A DNA stretch of 35,901 bases from CBDUXT01 sp965371245. Its GTDB lineage: Bacteria > Planctomycetota > Phycisphaerae > UBA1845. Location: the NCBI GenBank assembly GCA_965371245.1, contig CBDUXT010000064.1:1-35901 (forward strand). The letters are read 5' to 3'. Both the position numbers and the translations under genes were made by a program. Positions 7,510 to 15,507 of this stretch are shown one piece after another (the stretch's first letter is position 1; each line of letters opens with the position of its first letter). The notes under the pieces are model-generated. The model worked only from the letters and a program-made list of their open reading frames with translations, did not search any database and was not told the origin of the DNA.

Positions 7510-8503
7510 CCTCGTGTCCGCGTTGCCGCGCCCCGTTGCCGCTGTAGCAGTCGTGCATCCGAGCGACGCGCTGGGCGATCAACTCACGTAGTTCCGGCGG
7601 TTCAAGCACCTCCGCCTGATCGCCATAGCCCAGCACCCACCAGGAGATTTCCTCGATCCCGTCCACATCGACCTCGAACAGAAGCGATCCGTCTTCCTCG
7701 TACAACGTCTGCTGGGTCTTGTGCCAGAGGACTTCATCGACGTTGCCGGCCACCTTGGGAAGAAACCGAATCCTGACGTGAAACCGCTCGTCGCCGCGGA
7801 TCATCAGCCAGGCGTTGCCGAAGTACGCCTCAAGGCAGAACCCCGGCGTCATGACGAAACCTGTTTCCAGCAGACGAAGGCTCATGATCCGCTCGACCTT
7901 GTACGTCTGTACGGCAGAGGCCTCCTCGGAGTGGGCGATGAGGTACCAGCCGCGGTGGATGTACGCGAGGCGGTAGGGGTGCAGGACGGTGGCGATCACC
8001 TTTCCTTCGTAATACGAGTCGTACTCGACATGTACTTTTTTCTGGTCGATCAAGGCGACTTGTAGGACGGCGGCGGCCTCTCGAATGGAGGTCGAATCCG
8101 AGGCGGGGCTGTCGCGAATCTCCGTGCGCCCGAGGATGGGTCCGCAGTCGTCGCGAATGGCAGCCGGCAGCATGCTTTCCAGCTTGAGACCCGCCGACTC
8201 GGCCGACGCCGCGTCGAGCACCAAGGGGCTGTTGGCCATGTGCCGGGCCGCAAGCATCAGGGTCATGGCTTCCGCGTGTGACAACGTCACCGGTGGAAGA
8301 AGCGATTCTCGTTCGGCCGAATAGCGCTTCGTCTCGCGATCGTAGTGGTAGCGAATACCGCAGCGCTCGAGAAGACCGAGGTCACGGAAGACCGTTCGTC
8401 GAGATATCCCGGCGAAGGCGGCCAGGTCATCGGCCGTTCGTGACCGGCCCGACTCCAAGGCCTGGATCAGCTTCAGAAGGCGTTCAATTCGTTGAGGCTT
8501 CAT
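7475..8503 (-). CDS. HTH-WYL transcriptional regulator
   Basis: A 342-residue regulator. Residues 1-60 are a DeoR-like winged helix (MKPQRIERLLKLIQ, then RTADDLAAFAGISRRTVFRDL). Residues about 150-220 are a WYL domain: VHVEYDSYYEGK, LHPYRLAYIHRGWYLIAHSE, VQTYKVERIMSL. The last third is the C-terminal WCX-type extension. Family members bind nucleic acid or nucleotide ligands and often control defence, DNA-damage or stress genes. The ATG at 8503 is preferred because the DNA-binding domain begins directly after it; an in-frame ATG at 8533 would add ten residues, and neither has a strong ribosome site. Ends in TAA inside dtd. Confidence 0.88.
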   Translation of the reverse strand: MKPQRIERLLKLIQALESGRSRTADDLAAFAGISRRTVFRDLGLLERCGIRYHYDRETKRYSAERESLLPPVTLSHAEAMTLMLAARHMANSPLVLDAASAESAGLKLESMLPAAIRDDCGPILGRTEIRDSPASDSTSIREAAAVLQVALIDQKKVHVEYDSYYEGKVIATVLHPYRLAYIHRGWYLIAHSEEASAVQTYKVERIMSLRLLETGFVMTPGFCLEAYFGNAWLMIRGDERFHVRIRFLPKVAGNVDEVLWHKTQQTLYEEDGSLLFEVDVDGIEEISWWVLGYGDQAEVLEPPELRELIAQRVARMHDCYSGNGARQRGHEDGPGAGSRSTG

Positions 8504-8579
8504 CGATTGCGGGGTTCCCCCGTCCGGCTCCATCGCTGCGTGTGGCGCCCGAGTCTGATCCGACTATCCGGTGGAACCC

Positions 8580-9575
8580 CTAGGGTGTCAAGGCGGTGGA
8601 GATCCGCGACCGTCCTCCGGTCATCGTGAAGAACGCGCCGGGCCAAGCTTCCTGGAGGACGGCGAGGGTCTGCAGATCCTTGAAGGATGCACACTGCGTT
8701 CCGTGGACGAGATAAATCCACGCCTGTCGAATGTACGATGCATTGAAACCCAGGTCGGGCTCGCGCGGGCCCTCCGCTTTGATGACCTGCCCCATATCGA
8801 TCTCCAGGACCTCGGCGCGGACTTTCATCGCATGGCTTACACGCCCGCCCAAGGCACTGAACCCCGTCACCGTGTCGTCATCGACACTGCGCGCGTTGAC
8901 CAACAAGCGAACCGGCGGGACTTCGCCGGCGGGGATCAGACCCATCAGATAGAGATCGAGCGAATGGAAGGACACCTCATTGACCGGTTCCGCCTGAAAC
9001 ACATGGTCGCCGAGTGCCACCCAATGATTCCCACCAAGCGGCGAACCACCGGTCTCCAAGAAAAAGCTCCAATGGAACGGGCGCCCCAAGAGGTCCGGCG
9101 AGGACGACTTGGCAACGTCGCGCTGGAAATGAATCGTGCTGCCCCACCGATGCGCCGTTTCCTGCGCGAGGACCGCCAACACCGAGGGGAGACCGTTGTC
9201 GCGGGCGTCTTCGAGCCACGACGTGCCCATCCAGATCACGCCCTGCAATCGGCGGCTGTCGAATCCCGAGCTGTGGTCGAAGAATTCGGGACCGACATGC
9301 TGGTAACCGATCCCCGGAACATCGTTTTGCACGGGAAGGTAGAAAGCGTGTTCCGGGGCCGATTCCTCGGACCCCCAGACCACAAGCATGTCGAAGTCGT
9401 CGGGATGGTCGCGGAAGAACGTCCGCGCTGCGTCTTGGAGCATGCCCGGGTTGGCGATACGAGCCGCGGTTTGCACGCGGGCGAGGTCGCGTCCCGGGGA
9501 GCGGTCGAGGGGTGACACCTGTCCACAGCCGGACAGGCAGGTGCAGCAACTGATGGCCAGGAGTCGTCCGGTCAA
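8580..9575 (-). CDS. Lipoprotein with degenerate metallopeptidase-like motif
   Basis: A 331-residue predicted lipoprotein. The start is the TTG at 9575 because GGGGAGG lies 9 bases upstream and the product then begins with a short signal, TGRLLAISCCTCLSGC, with a lipobox Cys at residue 17. The body contains VLAQETAHRWGS, where the E and second H of an HExxH zinc motif are kept but the first His is Gln. Later stretches (HWSFFLETGGSPLGGNHW and LDLYLMGLIPAGEV) match a group of uncharacterised bacterial secreted proteins that look peptidase-like. I cannot assign a reaction; it may be inactive. It lies 38 bases after the phospholipase-like gene and before the regulator, in an apparent operon. Stop is TAG. 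Confidence 0.7.
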   Translation of the reverse strand: MTGRLLAISCCTCLSGCGQVSPLDRSPGRDLARVQTAARIANPGMLQDAARTFFRDHPDDFDMLVVWGSEESAPEHAFYLPVQNDVPGIGYQHVGPEFFDHSSGFDSRRLQGVIWMGTSWLEDARDNGLPSVLAVLAQETAHRWGSTIHFQRDVAKSSSPDLLGRPFHWSFFLETGGSPLGGNHWVALGDHVFQAEPVNEVSFHSLDLYLMGLIPAGEVPPVRLLVNARSVDDDTVTGFSALGGRVSHAMKVRAEVLEIDMGQVIKAEGPREPDLGFNASYIRQAWIYLVHGTQCASFKDLQTLAVLQEAWPGAFFTMTGGRSRISTALTP

Positions 9576-9613
9576 GCCACGTCGCCTCCCCTGTCCAGCC
9601 ACGCGGACCAGCG

Positions 9614-10648
9614 TTAACGGTCTCCGTCCCGCGGGTCGGCGGCACGCCGCTTGGCCTCGATGATCGCGGCCGGGTCCAGCGGCTCTGGTGAACGGCGAAC
9701 CTTGGGGCTGCCGCTCAACACGCAGACCTCGCCGGCGCCACACACCTCTCCAAAACCGCAACAGCAGCAGTCGCCGGGACAAGTGGTCGCCGTTTCAGAT
9801 GGACAGTTTCCGTTCGAGCGGCAGCAGGTGTTGACGCCGAGCCCTGTCGAACAATCGCTCACACAGTTCTCGGCGGTCTCGCCCAACTCACAACTACCGT
9901 TTCCGCACGAGGACGGCGTGTCGGTGCAGGGGCTGGGGCAGGCAAAGCAGTCGAACTCGTCGGGAGCCGGGCACGTGTAGCTCGCTCCACAGGCGGAGTC
10001 GAAACAGACGTCGGCGTCGGGGTCACCTTCCGAGCCGGTGGCGCAGGCGACAACGATGCAGCGCGCGGCCACTGCGTTGCAATTCGCACAGGCAGAGAGA
10101 TTCGCGAGCGGGGCCGGCAACAGCGCGTTTGCCAGCCATGACAGGAAGCTACAGCCATTGTCCGCGTAGCACCGATCGTGGTCGGCACAACACCTCAAGG
10201 TGCAACGGGTATCGGGAAACATGTCGCAACCCGGGTTGTCGGCTCGGAGTCCTCCACCGACGCCGAAGAGTTGGCCGGCGACGAAGGTGGCCAAGCGATT
10301 GGTTGCGAACTCCGACGGTAAGGCGTCCAGCGGTATGTTGAACGAAATCGTCGTGAGATCAGCGCCCTGCGTGGGGAACCCCAACGTGACGGTATCGACG
10401 GTAAGATCCATCTCGACCACCGTCTCCCCGGCATCGGTGATTGTCGTACTGCTTACGCCGCCGGTCTGTATCGTCCGCGCGGTTAAGGTGAACCCTCCGC
10501 TGGAAAAGGCCACCGACTCTCCCCCGTCTTGGGTCGTTGATCCAGCATCCGTGGCACACCCGGCCACGAAGACAACGGCACCGAACATCGCCGCAAGAAC
10601 GACAGCCGGAACGCTTGAGTTGCTACTGGCTTGCCTGGGACTGCTCAT
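9614..10648 (-). CDS. Phospholipase A2-like Cys-rich lipoprotein
   Basis: A 344-residue predicted lipoprotein. The ATG at 10648 is chosen because GGAGG lies 8 bases upstream; an in-frame ATG at 10663 overlaps that site. The signal segment is PAVVLAAMFGAVVFVAGC, lipobox Cys at residue 31. At residues 153-160 it has CCADHDRC, followed by Y, which matches the phospholipase A2 active-site pattern C-C-x2-H-x2-C, with Cys residues and a second helix (ACANCNAVAARC) as in the PLA2 fold. That second helix has Asn where PLA2 often has the partner Asp. The C-terminal part carries CGNGSCELGE, ENCVSDC, a Cys-rich repeat of the type seen in myxobacterial and planctomycete surface proteins. Proposed role: calcium-dependent lipid hydrolysis outside the cell; activity unproven. 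Confidence 0.72.
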   Translation of the reverse strand: MSSPRQASSNSSVPAVVLAAMFGAVVFVAGCATDAGSTTQDGGESVAFSSGGFTLTARTIQTGGVSSTTITDAGETVVEMDLTVDTVTLGFPTQGADLTTISFNIPLDALPSEFATNRLATFVAGQLFGVGGGLRADNPGCDMFPDTRCTLRCCADHDRCYADNGCSFLSWLANALLPAPLANLSACANCNAVAARCIVVACATGSEGDPDADVCFDSACGASYTCPAPDEFDCFACPSPCTDTPSSCGNGSCELGETAENCVSDCSTGLGVNTCCRSNGNCPSETATTCPGDCCCCGFGEVCGAGEVCVLSGSPKVRRSPEPLDPAAIIEAKRRAADPRDGDR

Positions 10649-10711
10649 CGCGCGTGCCTCCATTCGGTTGTTGTGTCGTGGGGACCAAAAGTGCGTAGCC
10701 GCGCGTTGGCC

Positions 10712-11077
10712 CTAGGTTATCTGTTGTCGCTTCCGCGCCACAGCGGCCGTGACTGAGCCGTGCCACTTTCCAGCCACTGCGGAATGACCCTGGTAGATCG
10801 GCTCTTCAGAGGAGGCGGGTGAGAAAATATATCGGTCCCACCCGCGGACTCCTTGTACCCTGGAGCCACACGCCTCCTCGGCGGAGAAGAAATAGGCCCG
10901 ATAGACAACAGGAAACGCCCACCGAGCACTTTGATCCCGATAGCGCTGGGCTTCGACGCGGACGAACTCGGGTCCTGATGGATCGCCGGAACGGTGTGTA
11001 ATGATGCTGAAGTACTCTGTATCGGGGGGTGCGTGACAGTTTTGGCGAGGGGTGCAAAGCCATCTTGACGGCGCCAC
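10712..11077 (-). CDS. Hypothetical protein or gene remnant
   Basis: An open frame of 121 codons with a GC-rich third codon position like real genes nearby and a plausible amino-acid mix (TEYFSIITHRSGDPSGPEF, FPVVYRAYFFSAEEACG, GWDRYIFSPASS). No ribosome site precedes the GTG at 11077 and no family is recognised. It lies between an R2 repeat and the PLA2-like gene, and could be the 3' part of a larger decayed gene. Stop is TAG. Confidence 0.35.
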   Translation of the reverse strand: MAPSRWLCTPRQNCHAPPDTEYFSIITHRSGDPSGPEFVRVEAQRYRDQSARWAFPVVYRAYFFSAEEACGSRVQGVRGWDRYIFSPASSEEPIYQGHSAVAGKWHGSVTAAVARKRQQIT

Positions 11078-11083
11078 GCCGCG

Positions 11084-11210
11084 TCAGAGCGGTGGGCGCA
11101 AGCCCACGGACACGATGCGAACAAGCACGGGGCTTCTACGATACCAGACCGGTCACAGGGCTCGCGCCCCGTGCTCTGAAAACTGCCCGCCGATTCGGTC
11201 ATGCACCCGG
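11084..11210. repeat. R2 repeat, overlapping the kinase 3' end
   Basis: R2 has the layout TCAGAGC, then a short GGGCGC-AAGCCC palindrome, a variable centre, and GGCTCGCGCCCCGTGCTCTGA. On the minus strand its leading part (GGGTGCATGACCGAATCGG, then TTTTCAGAGCAC and GGGCGCGAGCCCTG) matches 34571-34622 almost base for base. The TGA stop of the kinase gene lies inside this shared segment. Confidence 0.75.
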
Positions 11211-13316
11211 TTTCGGGCGCCGTCCAAGAGAGGGGTTGTCGTCGGCGGTCATGGATCCCCCGGCGTTCGGCGGAGAAGACGCCGCTCCGGAACCGTTCGG
11301 CCGCTCTCGGTACATCGCCAACGCCTTCTTGAACGTTCGCTCGGAGTCTTCAAATCGCCAGCGGTTCCGCAGCATCACACCGAGACTGAAGGTGAATCGG
11401 GCCTCATCGCGCCGATCGTTCTGACCGACGCGGGCGTACATGGCCAGCGCGTCGCGATAGCACTTCTCCGCCTCGCGCCAACGCGGTGGCGAAGCACCAT
11501 GCCAGAGCGCATAGCCGAGGTTGCCAAGACTTTCGGCCACCTGGGGATGTTCCCGGCCAAATAGCTCTCTACGGGTCGCAAGCCCTTCGCGCTGCAGGGT
11601 TACGCTCTCGGGGTGCCTCGCGAAGGTCATCGCCCGCCCGAGGAGGCTCAGGCATCGCGCGACGCTCTCGTGCTTACGACCGTGCTGTTCCTCGAAGAGC
11701 CTGGTCGCGATGCGCAGGTGCGGTCGCGCGCGATCCCACTGCCACATGCCGGCATAGGTGTTGGCAATGGCGTATCGAACCTACGCCTCGACTTCCGGCT
11801 GGTCACGCAGCTCGGTTTCGATTCGTTCGGCTGCGTCCGTCAGCAGCTCCTCCACCGTCGTTTCCCGACCCTGGCGATAGGGGTTCGCGGAAGACAGCAT
11901 CTCCTCGAGGAAGCTTGCACTGGCCTGGGCCGTCGCCACCGCGCGCAGGGCCGTGTTGCGTTCTTCCCGCGCTTGGCGATTCGCATCTCTCGCGCGCACC
12001 AGCCCGACAGAGCCCGCCACCGCGCCGGCGACAATCGCGAGGACCAGGGCGCTCAATGCCCCCGTCAAGGCCTTGTTTCGCCGAATCAGTTTGGCGGTCC
12101 GATACGTCAGCGTGGCCTTTCGGGCCATGATGGGCCTGCGATCAAGGTAACGACCCAGATCCTCCGCGAACTGCTGCACGGATCCGTATCGCCGGCTTGG
12201 GTGTTTACGCAGCGCGGTAAGGATGATGGTGTCCAGATCGCCGCGTAGCGTTCGCTGGAGTTGTTTGCTGGAGGTCGAACGCGCATGGGCGACATCTTTG
12301 GGCGTGATGTGTTTCGTCGCGCGTCGATCGGGAGACCTGCCGGGCAGCTCTGTGACACGGCCCACGGCCGCGCTGGGCGCAACCGGTTCGGATTCACACA
12401 CGATGCGTTCTCGCTCATAGCGGCTCTTGTGCGCGAGGTCGTACGGTCGGTGCCCGCAAAGCAACTCATACAGGACCACGCCAAGCGAGTAGACGTCCGA
12501 CGATGCGGTGACCGGGTCGCCGCGTACCTGCTCGGGGCTTGCATAGTGCGGCGTCAGGGCCTACACGAATGTCAGTGTCGCCTCGGCGCCGGCGGCCGGC
12601 GACCCCCTTGTCAGAAGCTTGGCGATTCCAAAGTCGAGGAGCTTCGGCGTGCCGTCCAGTGCGACGAGGATGTTGCTGGGCTTCAGATCACGATGGATGA
12701 TGAGGTTCCGGTGCGCGTAGTGGACAGCTTCACAGATTCTCTGCATGAGCCGCAGGCGGTCGGCGATGGACAAACACCGGCTGTCGCAGTAGTGATCGAG
12801 ACGCTTACCCTCGACGAACTCCATGACAAAGTATGGAAGCCCATCGTCGGTCGTGCCGCCGTCAATCAAGCGCGTAATGGATGGGTGCTCCAGGCTCGCC
12901 AGCGCCTGGCGTTCCTGCACAAAGCGCACCACCATCGGCGCGGTGGCCAGATGGCGGTGGATCACCTTGATGGCGACGTCCTTGTTGTAGGCGCAATCGG
13001 CCCGGCTGGCGCGGAAGACCGTGCCCATGCCGCCTGCCGCGATGACCGCCGTCACGCGCTAGTTGCCCACGCGCTGTCCCAGCAGATCTGAACCCGCGAG
13101 CCCACTGTAGAGCGACTCGAACGCGGTTGTTTCGGGCGCCTCTAAGAATGCGCCGTGCCCCTCGTCACCAACCACGAAGGACTCAACGCATCCGCGCAGC
13201 GCGACATCCCCTGCGCAAGCGCCGGTCAGAAACGCCGATCGCTTCTGGGTCGGAAGCGCGAGCGCCTCCCTCGCGATTTTCTTCGCCTGAGTCCAGCACT
13301 GGGGCGTCAACTTCAT
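11199..13316 (-). pseudogene. Ser/Thr protein kinase with TPR repeats, interrupted by three in-frame TAG codons
   Basis: One reading frame of 705 codons, with TAG at 13061-13059, 12563-12561 and 11783-11781 and no frameshift. Order of parts: N-terminal helical region of about 85 residues; Hanks-type kinase domain with AAGGMGTVF (P-loop), VAIKVI (Lys), HRDLKPSNIL (catalytic loop), LLDFGIAKL (DFG), YASPEQVRG and SSDVYSLGVVLYELL; a membrane helix coded near 12071-11997; then outward TPR repeats (GREHPQVAESLGNLGYALW and similar). All catalytic motifs are intact. The TAGs fall in VGN*RVTAVI (usually Tyr), TFV*ALTPHYASPEQ and EVEA*VRYAIA. The pair with the sigma factor upstream is the usual planctomycete arrangement. 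Either a young pseudogene or a gene read through amber codons. Confidence 0.8.
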
Positions 13317-13842
13317 CTCCCTCGCGCAACGCATGATAGAGCCAGTTCCCGGCCATCCGCCATTCCCAACGAACGGTCGAACCGGAAACCTTCATCACGG
13401 ATGCGGTCTTGTCTTCGGTAAGCCCCGCGAAAAAGCGCAGCTCGACGATGCGTGCCATCCGGGCGTCTACGCTGCCTATTCGGTCCAAGGCGTCGTGCAG
13501 CGCGATCACGTCCAGCGCACGTTCCTCGTAACAAACCAATGCGTCGTCGAGTGGCGTTCGGACCCGGGTGCCGCCGCGTTTGCGCGCATTTCGCCGCCGG
13601 GCATGATCGACCAGCACCAGGCGCATCGTCTTGGCGGCCAGGGGAACCAGACCACTTCGATCCACCTGTTCGTCGCCCAAGCGGCCTCGGAGCCGAAGAA
13701 AGACCTCATGGACAAGCGCCGTGGGTTGCAACGTGTGCCCCCGGCGTTCGCGGCTTAGGTACCGAACTGCCAGGTCGCGGAGCTCGGGATACAGCTCGGC
13801 CAGGCCAATGGCCTCGTTCTTCCCTTGTGAAACCATTTGCAT
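13183..13842 (-). CDS. ECF-family RNA polymerase sigma factor, planctomycete type
   Basis: A 219-residue sigma factor. The start is the ATG at 13842, with GGAG 8 bases upstream. Region 2 includes LYPELRDLAVRYLSRERRGHTLQPTALVHEVFLRL; region 4 includes ARMARIVELRFFAGLTEDKTASVMKVSGSTVRWEW, the helix-turn-helix that reads the -35 box. This matches the Sigma70_ECF group found together with Ser/Thr kinases in Planctomycetes and Acidobacteria; the kinase is thought to signal to it. Family proteins normally end shortly after WLYHALREGD; this one runs on for about 45 more residues of low-complexity Arg-rich sequence that overlaps the kinase gene by 134 bases, so the original stop may have been lost. 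Confidence 0.88.
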   Translation of the reverse strand: MQMVSQGKNEAIGLAELYPELRDLAVRYLSRERRGHTLQPTALVHEVFLRLRGRLGDEQVDRSGLVPLAAKTMRLVLVDHARRRNARKRGGTRVRTPLDDALVCYEERALDVIALHDALDRIGSVDARMARIVELRFFAGLTEDKTASVMKVSGSTVRWEWRMAGNWLYHALREGDEVDAPVLDSGEENREGGARASDPEAIGVSDRRLRRGCRAARMR

Positions 13843-13874
13843 CCCCAATACTCCGCCGGGGCGGCCAGGCTCCG

Positions 13875-13906
13875 AAAAAGAAAAAACCCGAGAATCTTGC
13901 TCGGGT
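13875..13906 (-). terminator. Intrinsic terminator-like hairpin in the sigma-factor leader
   Basis: On the minus strand ACCCGAG-caagatt-CTCGGGT is followed directly by TTTTTTCTTTTT, a textbook rho-independent terminator. It lies about 33 bases before the sigma-factor ATG and no minus-strand gene precedes it. It could be an attenuator in the sigma-factor leader, or shield the gene from read-through or antisense transcription. Confidence 0.65.
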
Positions 13907-13917
13907 GCGTCGGCAAC

Positions 13918-14685
13918 TTGCGCCTCAGTTCCAAGGGCGACGCATGGGCCTCGCCCGTGCTCGTCGCGTGGCTCTCACTCGGATGTGTGAGCATCGCGTC
14001 AGGCCAGGCAACCTTCGTGGAGTCGGAGACGGTTATTCACTCGTTCAGCCAACCCCCCAGGAGTTTCGGTTGGGCCGTGGCCGACCTGAAAGACATCGAC
14101 GTCCCGCCCGACGGAGTGACCGACCTGAAAGACATCGACGTCCCGCCCGACGGAGTGACCGACCTGATCGCCTCGGCCCCGGGCCTAAACGCGACCTTCG
14201 TCTATTCCGGGAAAACCGGGGAACTAGTGTTCACGCTCGGACCGCCCGCCGGATCGCCGGCTCAAGGTCTTGGAGCTGGGACGGCGGACGCCGGTGACGT
14301 CAACATGGACGGCATCAATGACATTATCGTTGGCGGGACGGGATCCGGGCCGGGGCACGCCGTCGTGTATTCCGGGGTCGATGGTTCGGTCTTACTCGAA
14401 CTCGTCGGCGAAAACACGGGGGATGCGTTCGGCTTCGCGGTTGCGGGAGCCGGGGACGTCAACGGCGACGGGCACGCCGACGTTCTGGTCGGCGCCCCGG
14501 GCAACAACACCACCGGGGCCGGATCGGGACGTGCCTACGTTTTCTCCGGGCTGGACGGCACGTTGATCCGAACGCTGGAGGCAGAAGCCGCTGGCGACGC
14601 ATTGGGTCAGGGTACGTCTGGAACCGGCGACGTGAACGGCGATACGATCGAGGATGTCATCATCGGGGCGCCCGGCGTAAGCTGA
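13918..14685 (+). pseudogene. FG-GAP repeat secreted protein, truncated
   Basis: The N-terminal part of a secreted FG-GAP beta-propeller. A signal-like stretch (SPVLVAWLSLGCVSIASGQA) is followed by VCBS/FG-GAP units: GDVNMDGINDIIVGG, GDVNGDGHADVLVGAPG, GRAYVFSGLDGTLI, GDVNGDTIEDVIIGAPG. No ATG fits the N-terminus; a TTG at 13918 is the most plausible start, so the real start may be lost. The frame ends at a TGA just after GAPGVS, in the middle of a propeller blade where related proteins continue. A possible C-terminal part of such a protein lies at 16063-16421, beyond an inserted cassette. An exact 39-base tandem duplication lies near its 5' end. Confidence 0.7.
14083..14160 (+). repeat. Perfect 39-bp tandem duplication
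   Basis: Two identical 39-base units (14083-14121, 14122-14160) encode DLKDIDVPPDGVT twice, in frame, in the FG-GAP fragment. A third partial start (GACCTGAT) follows. Perfect identity implies a recent slip or duplication. Confidence 0.9.
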
Positions 14686-14859
14686 CCGACTTGCGTGCGC
14701 CTAAAGCCGAGTGGAACGGTTATCGGTTGTCGCGTATACTAGGCAAGATGTAGCCGTAGCGACCATGAGATGGACCCCGTAATGGGCAGGTTCGGCGACC
14801 TGTACTTGGCGGTTCCTCCCGGCTGGCTCCGGCCGCGTTCGCGACGCCTGGTGCCCAAT

Positions 14860-15507
14860 ATGTTCCGTAAGATTGTGCTTTCGACCTGCTCGCTCGGACT
14901 GATCGTCACTCTTGGGGCGTGGATTCTGCAATTGCGGGGACCGATCGAGATCCTCAGCGGTCCAACCTTCAGGGACACAAAATGGCAGCTTACATCCAGC
15001 GTCCCAGGGGCCGCGGGATGGGGAACGTGGGACCCGACAGGGTCGAAGCCTGTACGATCCACTAAGGCGGGAATACGATTTCCGTTCGGGGCCGTCGAGG
15101 TTCCTGCATCTGAAGCTCCCTCTCTCTGCCCAGAACTCCCTCAAGGGTGGCTTCTGTTAGGCGTTGGCTACGGCTCCTTGCACCTTGGGCAGGCTTACTT
15201 CGGAACGGTGCCAAGTCCGGCAACTCCAGCGTCGCCAGGCAATGTCTATGTCACCTCTCAGCATGTTGCCGTTGCGGTTCCGCTATGGATGATCGCTGTC
15301 CTGCTTGCCATCTACCCGTCTATCGCGTTTTTCCGCGGACCTTTGAGACGGTACCGCCGTCGCCAGCACGGGCTGTGCCTCAATTGCGCGTATGATCTGA
15401 CGGCGAATGTGTCGGGCGTCTGTCCAGAGTGCGGGGTGCCGATAGATCCATCGAAGGCTCACACTATCTGGTACCCGTTCTGGAAGGCGATGTACATCAG
15501 CAGATGA
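14860..15507 (+). CDS. Membrane protein with C-terminal CxxC zinc ribbon
   Basis: A 215-residue protein of a type very common in Planctomycetes. Residues 1-21 form a membrane helix (MFRKIVLSTCSLGLIVTLGA), residues about 130-160 a second (VAVAVPLWMIAVLLAIYPSIAFF), and the end carries a zinc ribbon CLNCAYDLTANVSGVCPECG. The central part is extracytoplasmic. Function of the family unknown. The start is the ATG at 14860, next to the first helix; an upstream ATG at 14770 would add 30 residues without features. TATACT at 14735 could be a -10 box. The last 15 residues (after CGVPIDPSK) are encoded by the reverse of the transposase remnant's 3' end, so the natural C-terminus was probably replaced. 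Confidence 0.7.
   Translation: MFRKIVLSTCSLGLIVTLGAWILQLRGPIEILSGPTFRDTKWQLTSSVPGAAGWGTWDPTGSKPVRSTKAGIRFPFGAVEVPASEAPSLCPELPQGWLLLGVGYGSLHLGQAYFGTVPSPATPASPGNVYVTSQHVAVAVPLWMIAVLLAIYPSIAFFRGPLRRYRRRQHGLCLNCAYDLTANVSGVCPECGVPIDPSKAHTIWYPFWKAMYISR

Noticed and set aside
11199..13316. Genome-wide recoding of TAG as an amino acid
   Set aside because: TAG clearly terminates many neighbouring genes at family-typical lengths (dtd, thioredoxin-domain protein, M24-like protein), so only local decay or read-through is considered.
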